Assembly (NCBI GenBank): GCA_036365455.1
Contig: JAWQUS010000020.1
Location: forward strand, 1,337,001-1,401,000
DNA: 64,000 nucleotides
Reading direction: 5' to 3'
DNA from: Macrosoma leucophasiata
Lineage: Eukaryota; Arthropoda; Insecta; Lepidoptera; Hedylidae
Below, piece after piece: positions 40,790-51,705 of the stretch (within the stretch, counting starts at the first letter, position 1; the number at the start of each line of letters is the position of its first letter). The translations under genes were made by a program, and so were the position numbers. A model generated the notes under the pieces. The model searched no databases and was not told where the DNA came from. It worked only from the letters and a program-made list of their open reading frames with translations.

Positions 40790-41846
40790 TATTTAGTAAC
40801 ATGAAAATAAGTGAATTATTCTAAGAGAAAATGTTTACTTAACAGTCTCATGTGAAGCGTTTTATGTATCAGTTTGTATGGCTAAGTGGTATACATATAT
40901 CTACAGTGATGTAAGAACTTCCAATATTGTAATACACGCGAGAGAAGTCCACAAAAATAGTTTTCGTAACGCATAATAGCTACTTGAATCTCAATCAGGT
41001 TCAATCGAAAGTATTTTAAGCATGTATATTTTAAGGTTATGCTATCACTTATAAAATATATTATACTGATTACCCAGATGCACCATATCAATACCTATGT
41101 ATATATAATAGATATAAAACTATTCGCAGAAGACTGCTTGAACATGCAATTATTTTTCTATTGGCTAATTCACGCATACTTTCCCTTTTCAGCAAATACT
41201 AAAATACTAAATACTTTTAAATTTCAGTACACTTGTAAAAAATACGCTAATATTCGTCGCTTAGACTCCAAGAAAACTTTAAGCAGCCATATTTGAAAAG
41301 CAAATTTAATAAAGGTGCCTACAATTTAGTCAATTGTCATGACTACTCATATTTCTCTTTGTATTCCAATGTCTACGACACATGAAACTTTTATTTTCAA
41401 TGGAAATTGGTCTATTATATTAACAAGTAAACAGATGCTCAGTTTTTCGGCGAAACACGTTATATAATGAACATTCAGTCACTAATAATAGGTACTTAGC
41501 AATGAAAACAAGAAATAATAATATAACGTTTATTCGTAGACACAAAAGTCTCGCCACACTTTGTTGCGCGTCAACGCACGCAGATTATGAATATGTTCGT
41601 TTGGCGCCGATTCAACATTTTTTTTTTTCAGATTAATTAATTTTATTGTTGGTTTCATTTATTGTTAAAAAGTTTTTTTTTATATTTTTAGTGGCCTATA
41701 AAAATTGACACACTCACACACACAAACCTCCTATCCAATAAAATATATAATTATCCAAATCTTCGTTGCAATTATTAGCTCCCACAATAAACAATAATTC
41801 CCTAATTTTTTACCCTTTAGATTGGAATTTTGTTTTAAAATTTATA
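40790..41846. other. AT-rich, no gene recognised
   Basis: Over 1 kb without a recognisable feature; a T-run lies near 41620. Confidence 0.55.
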
Positions 41847-42957
41847 TGGAAATATATGTGTATCTTCACGCCAGGACCCTAACGGGGTAGGCAGAGAGTG
41901 TAGAGCGCCCGATATCCCAGTCCTGACAAACCTCTCGTGCCTCGTCTACCTTCATCATTCTCTTCATACATGCACGCCGATTCCTAAGACTTTTGACCCC
42001 ACCATCAGACAGAACTCGACCTATTTGGTCATGGTAGGTCAGTCTTGGTCTTCCTGGGCCTCTGCAACCATCCACAATCGCATTGTATATCTGTTTAGTC
42101 ATTCGCTCATTCGACATTCTTTCTATATGCTCGAACCATCGGAGCATGCCTTTTTTCATTTTTACACCGATACTATCATTCACACAAAGCTTCTTTCTTA
42201 CATCTTCATTACGAACGCGATCGGTGAGTGATACACCGCAGATCTTGCACAACGATCTCATCTCGACCGCGTTTAATTTCCTTTCATGCTCTTTCCTGCA
42301 TACCCAGCTCTCGCTTCCATATAAAAGCGTTAAGTAAAGCATTATGTACGGCTAGTCGATCCCGCTGGTTGAGATGTTTAGATTCAAGCAGGTTACCCAA
42401 TGCTCCACTCACGCAATTCCCAGCAAGCACTCTTCTTTCTATGTCAGTGGTGTACCTACCATCCTTGCTAAAAGCACATCCAAGATATACAATTTCACCC
42501 ACCTGTTCTAACACTGCATCATCTACTACTACCCTTGCATTTGTTCTCTGTTCATCTCTTTCAAATACTAATACTTTAGTTTTATCCACATTCAATTGTC
42601 AGCCTTTCTCCATACAATCGCCTTTCATGACAGTGACTAGTGCTTGTAGCCCAGATAGTGTAGAGCTAACAATTACCGCATCATCTGCGTAAAGCAGACA
42701 GTTCACCACTAAGTCACCCATACAAACTTCCACATCCATCAACTTCACCCTCTGGAGGCATTTGTCCAGATTTAAGATAAACAGCCTAGACGAAAGCACG
42801 CAACCCTGTCTAACACCGATGTTAACATCAAACCAGGGAGACATGTTACCATCTACCCGCACACATGCTTGACAGTCCACATACGTGGACTGTATTGCAC
42901 GGAGCAGACTGCCATCAATATCATACTCTGGTAAAATGTCCCACAGCATCTTTCGTA
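41847..42957 (-). pseudogene. LINE-Z, longest fragment (polymerase half)
   Basis: The minus strand starts inside the reverse transcriptase and runs to the 3' tail. It encodes GVRQGCVLSSRLFIL, the catalytic box LLYADDAVI (YADD at 42680-42691), KTKVLVFERDEQR, YLGCAFSKDGRY, RRVLAGNCVSGAL, LLYGSESWVC, the CRGPGRPRLTYHDQIG segment and KVDEAREVCQ. It is broken by an in-frame TGA at 42599-42601 and by a frameshift near 42310-42340. The endonuclease and polymerase fingers are missing (5' truncation near 42957). It ends GGCGTGAAGATACACAT, the 3' tail also found on SINE-D. Confidence 0.9.
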
Positions 42958-43457
42958 AAAATAATTATGATTTTATAAAAATACAATAAAAAAACAAGTC
43001 GACTTGAGAACAGCCTCCGTTTTTTCGTTGATTAAAAATTGAGGATAATAATGATGCGCAAAATAATATCCTTTATTAGGTTGCAAAGGCAGTGCTTTTG
43101 GGGAATACAGGCGTGATGTAGATTTAAAAAATAATAACCATTTTTACTCTACCTATAATTTCGTCAAAATTACAAAAACGGAGCTAAAACGTCTCTCGAA
43201 CCATCTCTAACGATTGCAAAAAAGTAAAATAAAGAGACAAATCGAAGCTACTTCGTAAAAAGGAATGCATTAACCTTATTAAAGACTCCTCTATCTTGAT
43301 ATTGTCACAGGGAAATCAGTGGAAAAGCCAGGGCTTTGATCAGAAAATGAAATGAAACCAGTCTAGATTAAAATGCTTTTTTTTGGAACGAGTAGGAAAC
43401 GGGCATGCGATACACTTGAACGACAGATCGTTACAGAAACTGCGTTTACTGGTAGAA
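42958..43457. other. No gene recognised
   Basis: Unassigned. Confidence 0.5.
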
Positions 43458-43960
43458 AATTAATAAAATACGCTTACAATCACAGCCTCTTTTTACTGGT
43501 GGTAGAGCTCCAATGACGGAGCTCGCGGGCGTAAGCTCCACCGCATTACCTAATTTACTTGCCGCTAAATGGTAGTGTTCAACACTATCGTGTTCCAGTC
43601 AGGTGGTAATGTACGGCCCTGTAATTTCCAGCACAGAGGCATAACACCTTAGGCCTCAGGAGTGGTAACGCATCTACATTTTGACCTTGGTCTTCATGTG
43701 GGTGTCTATAGGTTGCACTCATCGCTTAACATCAATGTGAACTGCATGCTTGTTTGCCACTTCCATTACATAAAAAAGCCTTACACTGGGTATAAACTTG
43801 TGTCGTAGGTGCCGTTGTACCACACATAACACATACACAAATACCGTAATACCAAATCCGTAACAAATATCTGTACGCTATACAATAACTTGTCCCGATA
43901 CGGGGATCGAACCCGTGAGCTTCGGTTCAAACGTTCGTCACACACTACTGGACCGTCAAT
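43458..43960 (-). repeat. SINE-M copy split by RepA
   Basis: The tail piece 43458-43487 (AAAATACGCTTACAATCACA) and main part 43777-43960 are colinear with the intact copy at 60415-60617. The tRNA-like head (GGGTTCGATCCCCGT on the minus strand) is at the right end. Confidence 0.75.
43488..43776 (+). repeat. RepA copy inserted into SINE-M
   Basis: Full length. GCCT occurs on both sides of the insertion (AGCCT before CTTTTTACTGG, and again after the A tail), suggesting a 4-5 bp target duplication. Confidence 0.85.
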
Positions 43961-44061
43961 AGCTCAAAAATTGGTATATTATAAAGTGCAGTTGGTTAAA
44001 GTGTGTATGCAAACACCCACCATTCGCCGGTTACTTGCAGTCCGTGGATTTCCGCTGGACG

Positions 44062-44270
44062 ACCCGGTTAGTCCAGCGGTGTGAGATGACCGTTTGATTC
44101 GAAGGGTCGCGGGTTCAATCCCCGCACCGGGACAAATATTTGTATGGCCTATAGATATTTGTTTCGGGTCTGGGTGTTTGTGTTTGTGTTGTATGTCTAC
44201 AACGGCACCCACGACGAAGGTTTATACCTAATGTGGGGCTGTGAGTGTAAGCGTATTTAATTTAATTTAA
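44062..44270 (+). repeat. SINE-M, full copy
   Basis: tRNA-like head GACCCGGTTAGTCCAGCGG with B box GGGTTCAATCCCC, body with TTTCGGGTCTGGGTGTTTG and CAACGGCACCCACGA, tail GTGTAAGCGTATTT plus (TTTAA)n. The head lacks a convincing anticodon arm and the body continues past it, so it is not a tRNA gene. Confidence 0.8.
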
Positions 44271-44640
44271 TTTAAATTAGAAACTCATTTATTCATTTAG
44301 GGTGACGGGCACCTCTTATGACACGCCAAAAACCAAAAAAAAATTAAAGTGAATATACACATGTCTAACAAGATAAAAAAAATGTATAGTCAAGAATATC
44401 ACTAAGATAAAACTAAATATAATATACTGATGTAAATAAGTATATCAGTAGAATCTCTCATTTTCCCCTTTTACAAACTGATAACTGAGAGTAAAGAGAA
44501 AAGAAAAATAGTCATTCTTTGTCATTCACCGGCAGAGTTCCAGAGATGGTAACGGCAAATCTCCATCCAAGAAAACCTTATCTTCCCGACATAGGTATCG
44601 AACTCAGGACCCTGTGAGGAACGTGATGTAATGCTCCACC
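44271..44640 (-). repeat. LINE-N tail
   Basis: Uninterrupted version of 25229-25700 (TTCATTTAGGGTGACGGGC, ATATCACTAAGATAAAACTA, AAGTATATCAGTAGAA). Non-coding. Confidence 0.6.
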
Positions 44641-44859
44641 GCCGAAATGTGAGGATCCTTCAACCTAATTTGGTAACTCCTGGTGGACCACAGCCCAACA
44701 CTTGTCGTTGAGAAGTTATATATAGGGCAACTCTTGAGAAAACTTCGTATGTGCGATGCAACTCGATCATACGCCATCTTCCGTACTCGAGAAGTACTTT
44801 TGTTTTTCTTCAGTTCTTTTCCAGTAAGTGGCGCCTTACGTAATGGACGCTATAACCCC

Positions 44860-44902
44860 AACGTAGCAGTAGTGGCCTGCTACCACAAGACTATTAAGGC
44901 AA
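44860..44902 (-). repeat. SINE-D head remnant
   Basis: GTAGCAGTAGTGGCCTGC on the plus strand is the complement of the SINE-D head, next to an intact SINE-D in the opposite orientation. Confidence 0.5.
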
Positions 44903-44913
44903 TTAAATTATTA

Positions 44914-45192
44914 GCCTCGGTAGCCTAGTGGTAGCAGGCCACTACTACTACGCTGAGATCCTGGGTTCGGTGCCCGGGTGGTGGGTTATCAGAGATAATG
45001 GTGTAAAGTCCTTTATCTCTGGTTTTATTGGGATTTTGCCATTTTCTTCAAATTTCCCAGTACCTCGAAGTTTGGTAAAGTTCCCCGGAGATGTCAACAG
45101 GCTCGCCACCTGTTACATGGGCCAAAACGTAACCGGCGAATCGTGGGTGTTTGCATGTATGCTTGAATGCACATAACAGGCGTGAAGTTACG
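44914..45192 (+). repeat. SINE-D, full copy with 11-bp target duplication
   Basis: 279 bp between TTAAATTATTA at 44903-44913 and 45193-45203. Defines the ends: GCCTCGGTAGCC... to ...GGCGTGAAGTTACG. Confidence 0.9.
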
Positions 45193-45203
45193 TTAAATTA
45201 TTA

Positions 45204-45529
45204 CCCATTAACGGCTTTAAATTTCTTCAAGAAAATTTCCCAGTTTGAAAGGAAACGGTTGCTTAAATTCCAAACAAATTCACAAATTCACCATCATTAA
45301 TCCTAATTAAGATCAATCAGAGTTAATTGACACGAAAAATCTCGTAATGAAAACGGACTTTGGGGAAAATATTAAAATATTTGCCATAAAGGCCACTTAT
45401 GGCCTTCGTTAAAAACTTCCCTGTCATTATTTTTCGTCGGTCATGCTTGAAAATTTAATTAGGTTATGTAAGGGAGCTTGCACACTCACAATTGATAACT
45501 ATTACATTTTTTTCACCCCGAAACGCTTT
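45204..45529. other. No gene recognised
   Basis: Unassigned. Confidence 0.45.
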
Positions 45530-45600
45530 TTAGATTAAAAAGCGGCTAAGTGCCAGTCGGACTTGTACATGAAAGGTTCCTTAATAGCAAGTATTATTTC
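45530..45600 (-). repeat. End of a GGGTTCCGTA-type repeat
   Basis: AAGCGGCTAAGTGCCAGTCG and GGTTCCTTAATAG resemble the right end of 46935-47570, inverted. Confidence 0.4.
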
Positions 45601-45739
45601 TCTGGATGTTCATCATTATAATTTTTCTCTAGCAATTTATTAAAATCTGTACAAAAGCTTCACGAGAAGAAGTTCACAACGATTAGTGTTAGGTCTCCAT
45701 ATCCAATAGTTGTCCGCGACCATGACGAAATCGTCGGTC

Positions 45740-45892
45740 CACCTCATGGAGAAGCTATCTACGCTTCATCCTTCGATGGGGCATGGCCACTCTAATAAGA
45801 ACCGTTGAAGAAGCACGTGAGGTGTGTCAAGACACTCAGGACTGGGATATTTGGCGCCCACAGTCTTTGTTTACCCCATGAGAGACTTTCTT
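45740..45892 (+). pseudogene. LINE-Z 3' fragment, degenerate
   Basis: EEAREVCQDTQDWDIWRPQS-like residues are readable at about 45807-45865. No intact tail. Confidence 0.5.
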
Positions 45893-45914
45893 TGAAAACC
45901 TATACATACAATAA

Positions 45915-46253
45915 ATCTATACATCTATACAAGTAAATAAAATTGGAGTGTCTGTTTGTAATATTAAAGTAACCGCTTTTTACTAAATGCATATGCATTT
46001 AGTAAAAAGCGGTTGCTTTAAAATGTTGCGGATGCAACATTTTTTTCAAAAATTTTGTCTGTCTGTCTGTTTGGCGGGGCTAATCTCGGGAACGGCTTAA
46101 CGGATTTCGACGGAACTTTCACTAGCAGATAGTTTATGTAATAAGGAGTAATTTAGGCTTCTTTTATACCAGCTACGCTGTACGAGTTCGTCGGGAAAGA
46201 TAATGAACTATCATAAATTCTCACGCGGACGAAGTCGCGGGCACAGCTAGTAA
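45915..46253 (+). mobile_element. Helitron with internal palindrome
   Basis: Starts TCTATACATCTATACAAG and ends GTCGCGGGCACAGCTAG before T. Contains GGGAACGGCTTAACGGATTT and CTGTCTGTCTGTTTGG blocks. 339 bp, non-coding. A perfect 44-bp palindrome lies at 45971-46014. Confidence 0.8.
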
Positions 46254-46577
46254 AAGAATAAAGTAAATAGGCACATAGGGTGTACTAGTATAGAGTAGAA
46301 GAGACTGACTTACCAGTATCAGTTTTAATTGACCTATAAACGTCTATGTTTTGTCATTTACATTTAGACTCATTTATACTAAAAATCTTCGCAAGTGTAC
46401 AAACACCTTAAAATGAAAGGAGTACGCAAAAATAATTTGGCCTTCCCGAACTCTGAACATTAGTGCTAAGTAGGAAGTTTTAAAAGTATTTAATTAACAA
46501 AATAATTATTTGGCGCTGGTACATAAGTTCGGCCTAGCTCATCTTTGGAGTTACTTCACGGTCTTAGATATACTAAA
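46254..46577. other. No gene recognised
   Basis: Unassigned. Confidence 0.45.
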
Positions 46578-46782
46578 TCTATACTAATATTATAAAGCTG
46601 AAGAGTTTGTTTGTTTGTTTGAACGCGCTAATCTCATGAACTACTTGTCCGATTTTAAACATTCTTTCAGTATTAGATAGCCCATTTATCGAGGAAGGCT
46701 TTAGGCTGTGTAACATCACGCTAAGACGAATAGGAGAGGGTAGGTAACATTGCACCCGCGCAAAGCCGGGGCAGGCCGCTAG
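46578..46782 (+). mobile_element. Helitron, complete short form
   Basis: TCTATACTAATATTATAAAG to GGGGCAGGCCGCTAG before T, 205 bp; includes (GTTT)n and GAACGCGCTAATCTCATGAA. The terminal hairpin (CGCGCAAAGCCGGGGC) precedes CTAG. Confidence 0.85.
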
Positions 46783-46934
46783 TATGAAAATATTATTTCA
46801 ATAGCCTTGAAAATTGCTGAACATTGACCTTTTGGTTTGTTTATTTTGTTTTTGTAAAGCATCGAGTGTTTGGTGAACTTTTATATGTAGAATCGTGAAT
46901 CAAGTTCATGTTTAATATTGAAATTGAACCTACA

Positions 46935-47570
46935 TTTTCAGGGTTCCGTACCTTAAAAGGAAAAAAAGGAACCCTTATAGGATCACTCGTGCGTCTGTCT
47001 GTCTGTCTGTCCGTCTGTCACAGCCAATTTGCTCCGAAACTACTCGACCGATTGAGTTGAAATTTGATGAATATATATATGTACATTGGTGACCCAAAGA
47101 TGAACACGTCAAGTAAAATAATAAATTTTAAACACCACGGCCACTTACGGAGGGTAAATCAAAAAATTAAAAAAAAACTGTGTCGTGTGACATATCAAAT
47201 AAAACAGGTTGTTGTCAGCATCTCAGATACATTTATTTTATAATTTTTGCATAAACAAATTTGAAGTTATTTAAGAAAAACGACGAAAATTTACCATTCC
47301 CCTCCCCCCCCTATCTCCGAAACTACTGAACTTAAAATTTTGAAAAAAATGTGGAAAATAGTTCCTTGCGTATAGATTCCTGGAAAACCTATAAGAAGTT
47401 TGAGTATTCAAATTAAATCGAAAATTCTTAATAATATAACCCCCCTGCCGGTACCACCGTAACCGCTATGTCCCTGCATTTTAAATCTGTAATATTTTCG
47501 AAAATATTTATTTAAATTACGGAACCCTCACCACGCGAGTCGAACTCGCACTTGTCCGGTTTTTATTTAT
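46935..47570. mobile_element. GGGTTCCGTA-ended repeat, large copy
   Basis: Left CAGGGTTCCGTACC and right TTACGGAACCCT are inverted. The interior has (CTGT)n and two CTCCGAAACTAC-like motifs. The right flank GCGAGTCGAACTCGCACTTG recurs at 45535. No ORF. Probably a non-autonomous DNA transposon. Confidence 0.55.
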
Positions 47571-47809
47571 AAAAGTGAAAGGTCATGCACTCATTACGAA
47601 ATCTCTGAAAGTTAAAGTACTAGGAGCTTAAAATTTTACATGTAAGATGAATGTGTTCACTAAGACGGGATTTAAAGAAAGGAGATGGGTAAATTTGGGC
47701 TCTCGAAATCGTTACTGGTTAACCCATTACAGAGTACATTTTGTAATATAGTTAACAATTAGCAATCTAACCCAACTTTTACTTGATCATAATACACTTC
47801 AGTTACTGG
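47571..47809. other. No gene recognised
   Basis: Unassigned. Confidence 0.4.
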
Positions 47810-47822
47810 CAATTCAAAAAAT

Positions 47823-48052
47823 AGCATAGTGTGGCAATAGATGGCGCTACTGCCACCATAAGGCAATGCAATCAATGTGAAGGAAAGATTGGACAAATCG
47901 GGCAGGACTTCGGTAGCTCAGTTGAAAGAGCGGCTGGACTAGATTCTCAGTGGCCGCAAGTTCGAGTCTCGCCTGAAGTCAAATTTTTCTTTCCATTTTT
48001 CTTTAAATAAAATATATTTCACAAGCATGTGTTAATGCGAAATACTTAAAAA
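47823..48052 (+). repeat. SINE-E, simple copy with leader and 13-bp duplication
   Basis: CAATTCAAAAAAT at 47810-47822 and 48053-48065. It begins at AGCATAGTGTGGCAATAGAT, the leader, and has no inverted arm, so it is the reference for the non-palindromic form. Confidence 0.85.
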
Positions 48053-48289
48053 CAATTCAAAAAATGCCCGAATTTCATATTATTTATTTAATAGTTATTT
48101 GAAAATGACGTAATTTGTACAGTGTTAACACCTGGGACCAGAAATGTATGGAGCAGTACCATTCTCCTTTGACCCTTCAGGAGTTGTTTTTGGGTTTGTC
48201 GGTGAAACATTAGTGAACCAAAATATATTCCCAATGGAAAATCAAACCATATCACAGTGCCTTAAGGTATAAATTGCTTCACACTTCCA

Positions 48290-48420
48290 GATCTGGGTAC
48301 TATATACTTACAGTAGGTACTGTGGTCTGAACACGATGTTCAGCTGGTCGACCGCGGAATGTGTTGCGGTGACGTGAAATCACGTTGTTCTATAGGCGTT
48401 GTGATTGTTTACTTTCAATT
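48290..48420. repeat. Local duplicate S, copy 1
   Basis: CTGAACACGATGTTC, GGTCGACCGCGGAATGTGTT and GTGACGTGAAATCACG match 49512-49632 in the same orientation, about 1.2 kb apart. Confidence 0.65.
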
Positions 48421-48534
48421 TTTAGGATTTATTTCGTAGGCTTATGTTACTAAGCTACTGTCACAATAACAAAAGTAGACATTGTCAATGGAGATGTATA
48501 CCTAATAGGTATGAAATCACTACTTTTTAAATTT

Positions 48535-48757
48535 TTATAAAACGACTTAGAAATGAGACATTAAAAAATGAAAATTGGAGATTAATCGTATGAGTTAGAA
48601 GAACAATTAAATTATAATATTTGTTATATTGTAATATTTTTAACTTGATCGTAAACTTTATTTTCACAACTCTTCATCACTTTTTAGATTCTTCTATCTC
48701 ATACGATTCATCTCCAATTTTCATATATTTATGTCTCATTTGTAAGTTGTTTTATAA
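48535..48757. repeat. Long imperfect inverted repeat
   Basis: Arms 48535-48603 and 48689-48757 are reverse complements with only a few differences (both hold GAAAATTGGAGAT and AATGAGACAT in the left-arm orientation). Spacer 85 bp. No ORF family. Confidence 0.7.
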
Positions 48758-49003
48758 TAAGGTGAATTGGTTAGGTGAATTTTATATTCTTTATACGAAT
48801 TGCAACAGCTTATTAGGTATATTAATAATACATATACAAAAATGCGGTATTGACGACGATATTTATTTAAAAATAGTTTTTTTTCACCGTACAACTCGCA
48901 GGTAAAGACGCGTGTGAAAATCATCAATCATTCCATATAAGTTTTGAGTCATTTTCACAACTTCCAATGTTTTAAATAGTCATATCTTAAATACTATTCG
49001 TTA

Positions 49004-49195
49004 TGAGATGACCGTTTGATTCGAAGGGTCGCGGGTTCGATCCCCGCACCAGGACAAATATTTGTATGGCCCCTACAGATATTTTGTTTCGGGTCTGGGT
49101 GTTTGTGCATGTGTTGTTTGTATACAACGGCACCCACGATACAGGTTTATACCTACTGTGGGGCTGTGATTGTAAGCGTATTTTATTTTATTGAG
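49004..49195 (+). repeat. SINE-M copy, 5'-truncated
   Basis: Starts inside the tRNA-like head (GAGATGACCGTTTGATTCGA) and ends GTAAGCGTATTTTATTTTAT. Confidence 0.8.
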
Positions 49196-49511
49196 TAAAT
49201 GTTTCAATGGCAATATTTATGTATTTTTCCAATACTTTTATGAAGTTAAAGTAAAAAAAAACTATTCAACATCAATTATATTTTTTTATTTCATTTGTAT
49301 TTTTAAAATAAAATACGTTCTGACACTCTTTAAGTTTTCCAGTGTCCAGCAGTAGAAAGGCTATTGGCGGCTGCACGTACTTACGCAACAAGAATACTCC
49401 GAGTGAGAGGTTATTAACTGAAAAAAAAAACATTCCAAAAAACGTTGAGTCTTGAACAAAAATTGATCATGTTATTGTGGTTTGAGACGTAAATCGCATC
49501 ACACCACCCGA
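49196..49511. other. No gene recognised
   Basis: Unassigned, AT-rich. Confidence 0.45.
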
Positions 49512-49632
49512 TATACTATATATAGTAGGTAGTGTGCTCTGAACACGATGTTCGGCTGGTCGACCGCGGAATGTGTTGTGGTGACGTGAAATCACGTCAC
49601 TGCTGTTCTGTCGACATCGTGTTGGTTTACTG
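49512..49632. repeat. Local duplicate S, copy 2
   Basis: See 48290-48420. Confidence 0.65.
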
Positions 49633-49692
49633 CTTCGATAAACTAAATTTAAGTAACACGTTAGTTAACAGGTTAGCATTAAAATTTAATTT

Positions 49693-50230
49693 CACTGGTG
49701 GTAGAGCGCCAGTGACGAAGCTAACTGGCCACCATCGCATTACCAAATCTACTTGTCGCTAATAGTAGTGTGTTCAATACTATCGTATTTCGGTCAGGTG
49801 ACATTGTACGGTCGGGTAATTTCTGGAACAGAGGTATAATTTATTTTTAAAGAAAAATGGAAAGAAAAAATTGACTTCAGGCGAGACTCGAACTTGCGAC
49901 CTACTGGGAATCTAGTCCAGCCGCTCGTATTATATCGGTTGCCTAACTAGCATAGTTGGTAATAGATAGCGCTGCTGCTACCATAAAGCAATGCAATAGA
50001 TGTGAAGGAAAGATTTGACAAATCGGGCAAGGCTTCAGTAGCTCAATTGGAAGAGCGGCTGGACTAGATTCCCTACTAGTAGGTCGCGAGTTGGAGTCTC
50101 GCCTGAAGTCAATTTTTTCTTTCCATTTTTCTTTAAAAATAAAATATATTTCACAAGCATGTGTTAATGCGAAATAATATAAAACAATTATTAGAGGTAT
50201 AATGCCTGAAGCCTCGAAAGTGTGACCACA
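49693..50230 (+). repeat. RepA copy split by SINE-E
   Basis: 49693-49840 and 50193-50230 are colinear RepA pieces; AGAGGTATAAT at 49830-49840 and 50193-50203 is the insertion duplication. Confidence 0.8.
49841..50192 (+). repeat. Palindromic SINE-E inside RepA
   Basis: A minus arm reaching into the tRNA-like head (to about 49927), then the leader (GCATAGTTGGTAATAGATAG), then a full plus copy to ATATAAAACAATTATT. 352 bp with ~85-bp complementary arms. Confidence 0.85.
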
Positions 50231-50823
50231 AACACCATAAGAGCATTTTTAAACCGACTTCAAAAAAAGGAGAAGGTTCACAATTCGTCCAGATTTTTTT
50301 TTGTTCACCGATAATTTAATTTTATATTGATATTCCATACAAAATTGTTTGCAATACTCAATAAATCAACAAAATAAAAATTATAAGCAGGAATTACAAA
50401 CCAATGGCTACGAACAATCGAACCGATTAATAAATGTTTAAGTAAATCATTGTGCCATTATTAAGCTGCTTGAACGGCAATTTCAGTGCACCCGAAGACG
50501 CCATTAGGGACTTCTACCCTTTAAATTGTGCCCTGAGAGCTACTTAGGTTCAACGTCACATTTTATGGACGTATAAAGATTCTTTGGGACCGTGGTTCTT
50601 GTTTTTTGATGACTTCCGTTTGGGATTTGATGAATCTTGTAAGTCTCGGGTGATTTTATAGACTAGGCAAGAAATAAGGTAAAATTAAGGATGTTCTACG
50701 TTAACGTTATGTGTCCCGCGGAAGCTGAGAAGCGACCGAAACAAATTGAATAAAAAAAAACATTTTAGTTGGTCGTACCCAAGATGAATCAAAAAAGTTT
50801 GACATAACACAAAATTTGATTAC
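50231..50823. other. No gene; minor repeat ends
   Basis: AACCGACTTCAAAAAAAGG at about 50253 resembles the end of 18523-18626. The rest is unassigned. Confidence 0.45.
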
Positions 50824-51112
50824 ACTGGTGGTAGAGCTCCAGTGATGGAGCTCGCGGGCGTAGATACCACCGCATTACCTAATATACTTTCCGTTAAATG
50901 TTAGTGTTCAGCACTATCGTGTTCCCGTCAGGTGGTAATGTACGGCCCCGTAACTTCCGGCACAGAGGCATAAAACCTTAGGCCTCAGGAATGGTAACGC
51001 ATCTGCATTTTAACCTTGGTCTTCATGTGGGCCTATATGCTGCAGTCATCACTTAACATCAATGTGAACTGCATGCTTGTTTGCCACTTCCATAACATTT
51101 AAAAAAAATACT
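50824..51112 (+). repeat. RepA copy, full length
   Basis: 5' ACTGGTGGTAGAGCTCC; tail CATAACATTTAAAAAAAA. Confidence 0.85.
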
Positions 51113-51199
51113 AAGATAATGTAATAATATTGTATTAATAAATACAATTATTATTTTGTAATATATTCATCCTTAACAGCAACAGGAATTAGTGAGCTG

Positions 51200-51430
51200 A
51201 ACACAAATACACCTATTCTAATGAGATTGTCTTACGTGAAGTACCAAGTTGCAATCCCGTATGCCTAGTTTGGATCCCGTAAAATGCCGCAGAAAGTTTA
51301 CGAGCCTAGTGCTTAGAACTAACTCAGTTCTGAACTACGATGTGAGACATGTAGATTGTTTGTGACGTGCCAGGTGCAGTGCGGTGTTCAATTTCGTCTA
51401 CTAGTGATGTACGTTTTAGGTCTTGACAAT
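51200..51430. repeat. Local repeat G, copy 1
   Basis: AAGTTGCAATCCCGTATGCC, CAGAAAGTTTACGAG and ACTAACTCAGTTCTGAACTA recur in order at 52325-52505 and (with pieces reordered) 52860-53106. Confidence 0.65.
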
Positions 51431-51705
51431 TAGTGCGCTTGTTATTTAACGAAAATACTAAAACATCATAACATTCTTAAGTCTTCTTATGAAAAGGCAA
51501 AGCAGCAATTTGTTACGTACAAACTCTTTAGCGTTTTGCAATCTGCAATGAACCCTTTTAGTTTGGCCAAGGCCGTCCGTCCGCCCTTCTGTTCATCCTT
51601 CTGTCCGCAACTAGACTCAGCCACTATTTGTTAAAAAAAACTGTAATTTTACATGAATACGTACATAATAATATTACCCATGCAAAAAAAAATTAAAACA
51701 TATTG
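51431..51705. other. No gene recognised
   Basis: Unassigned. Confidence 0.4.
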
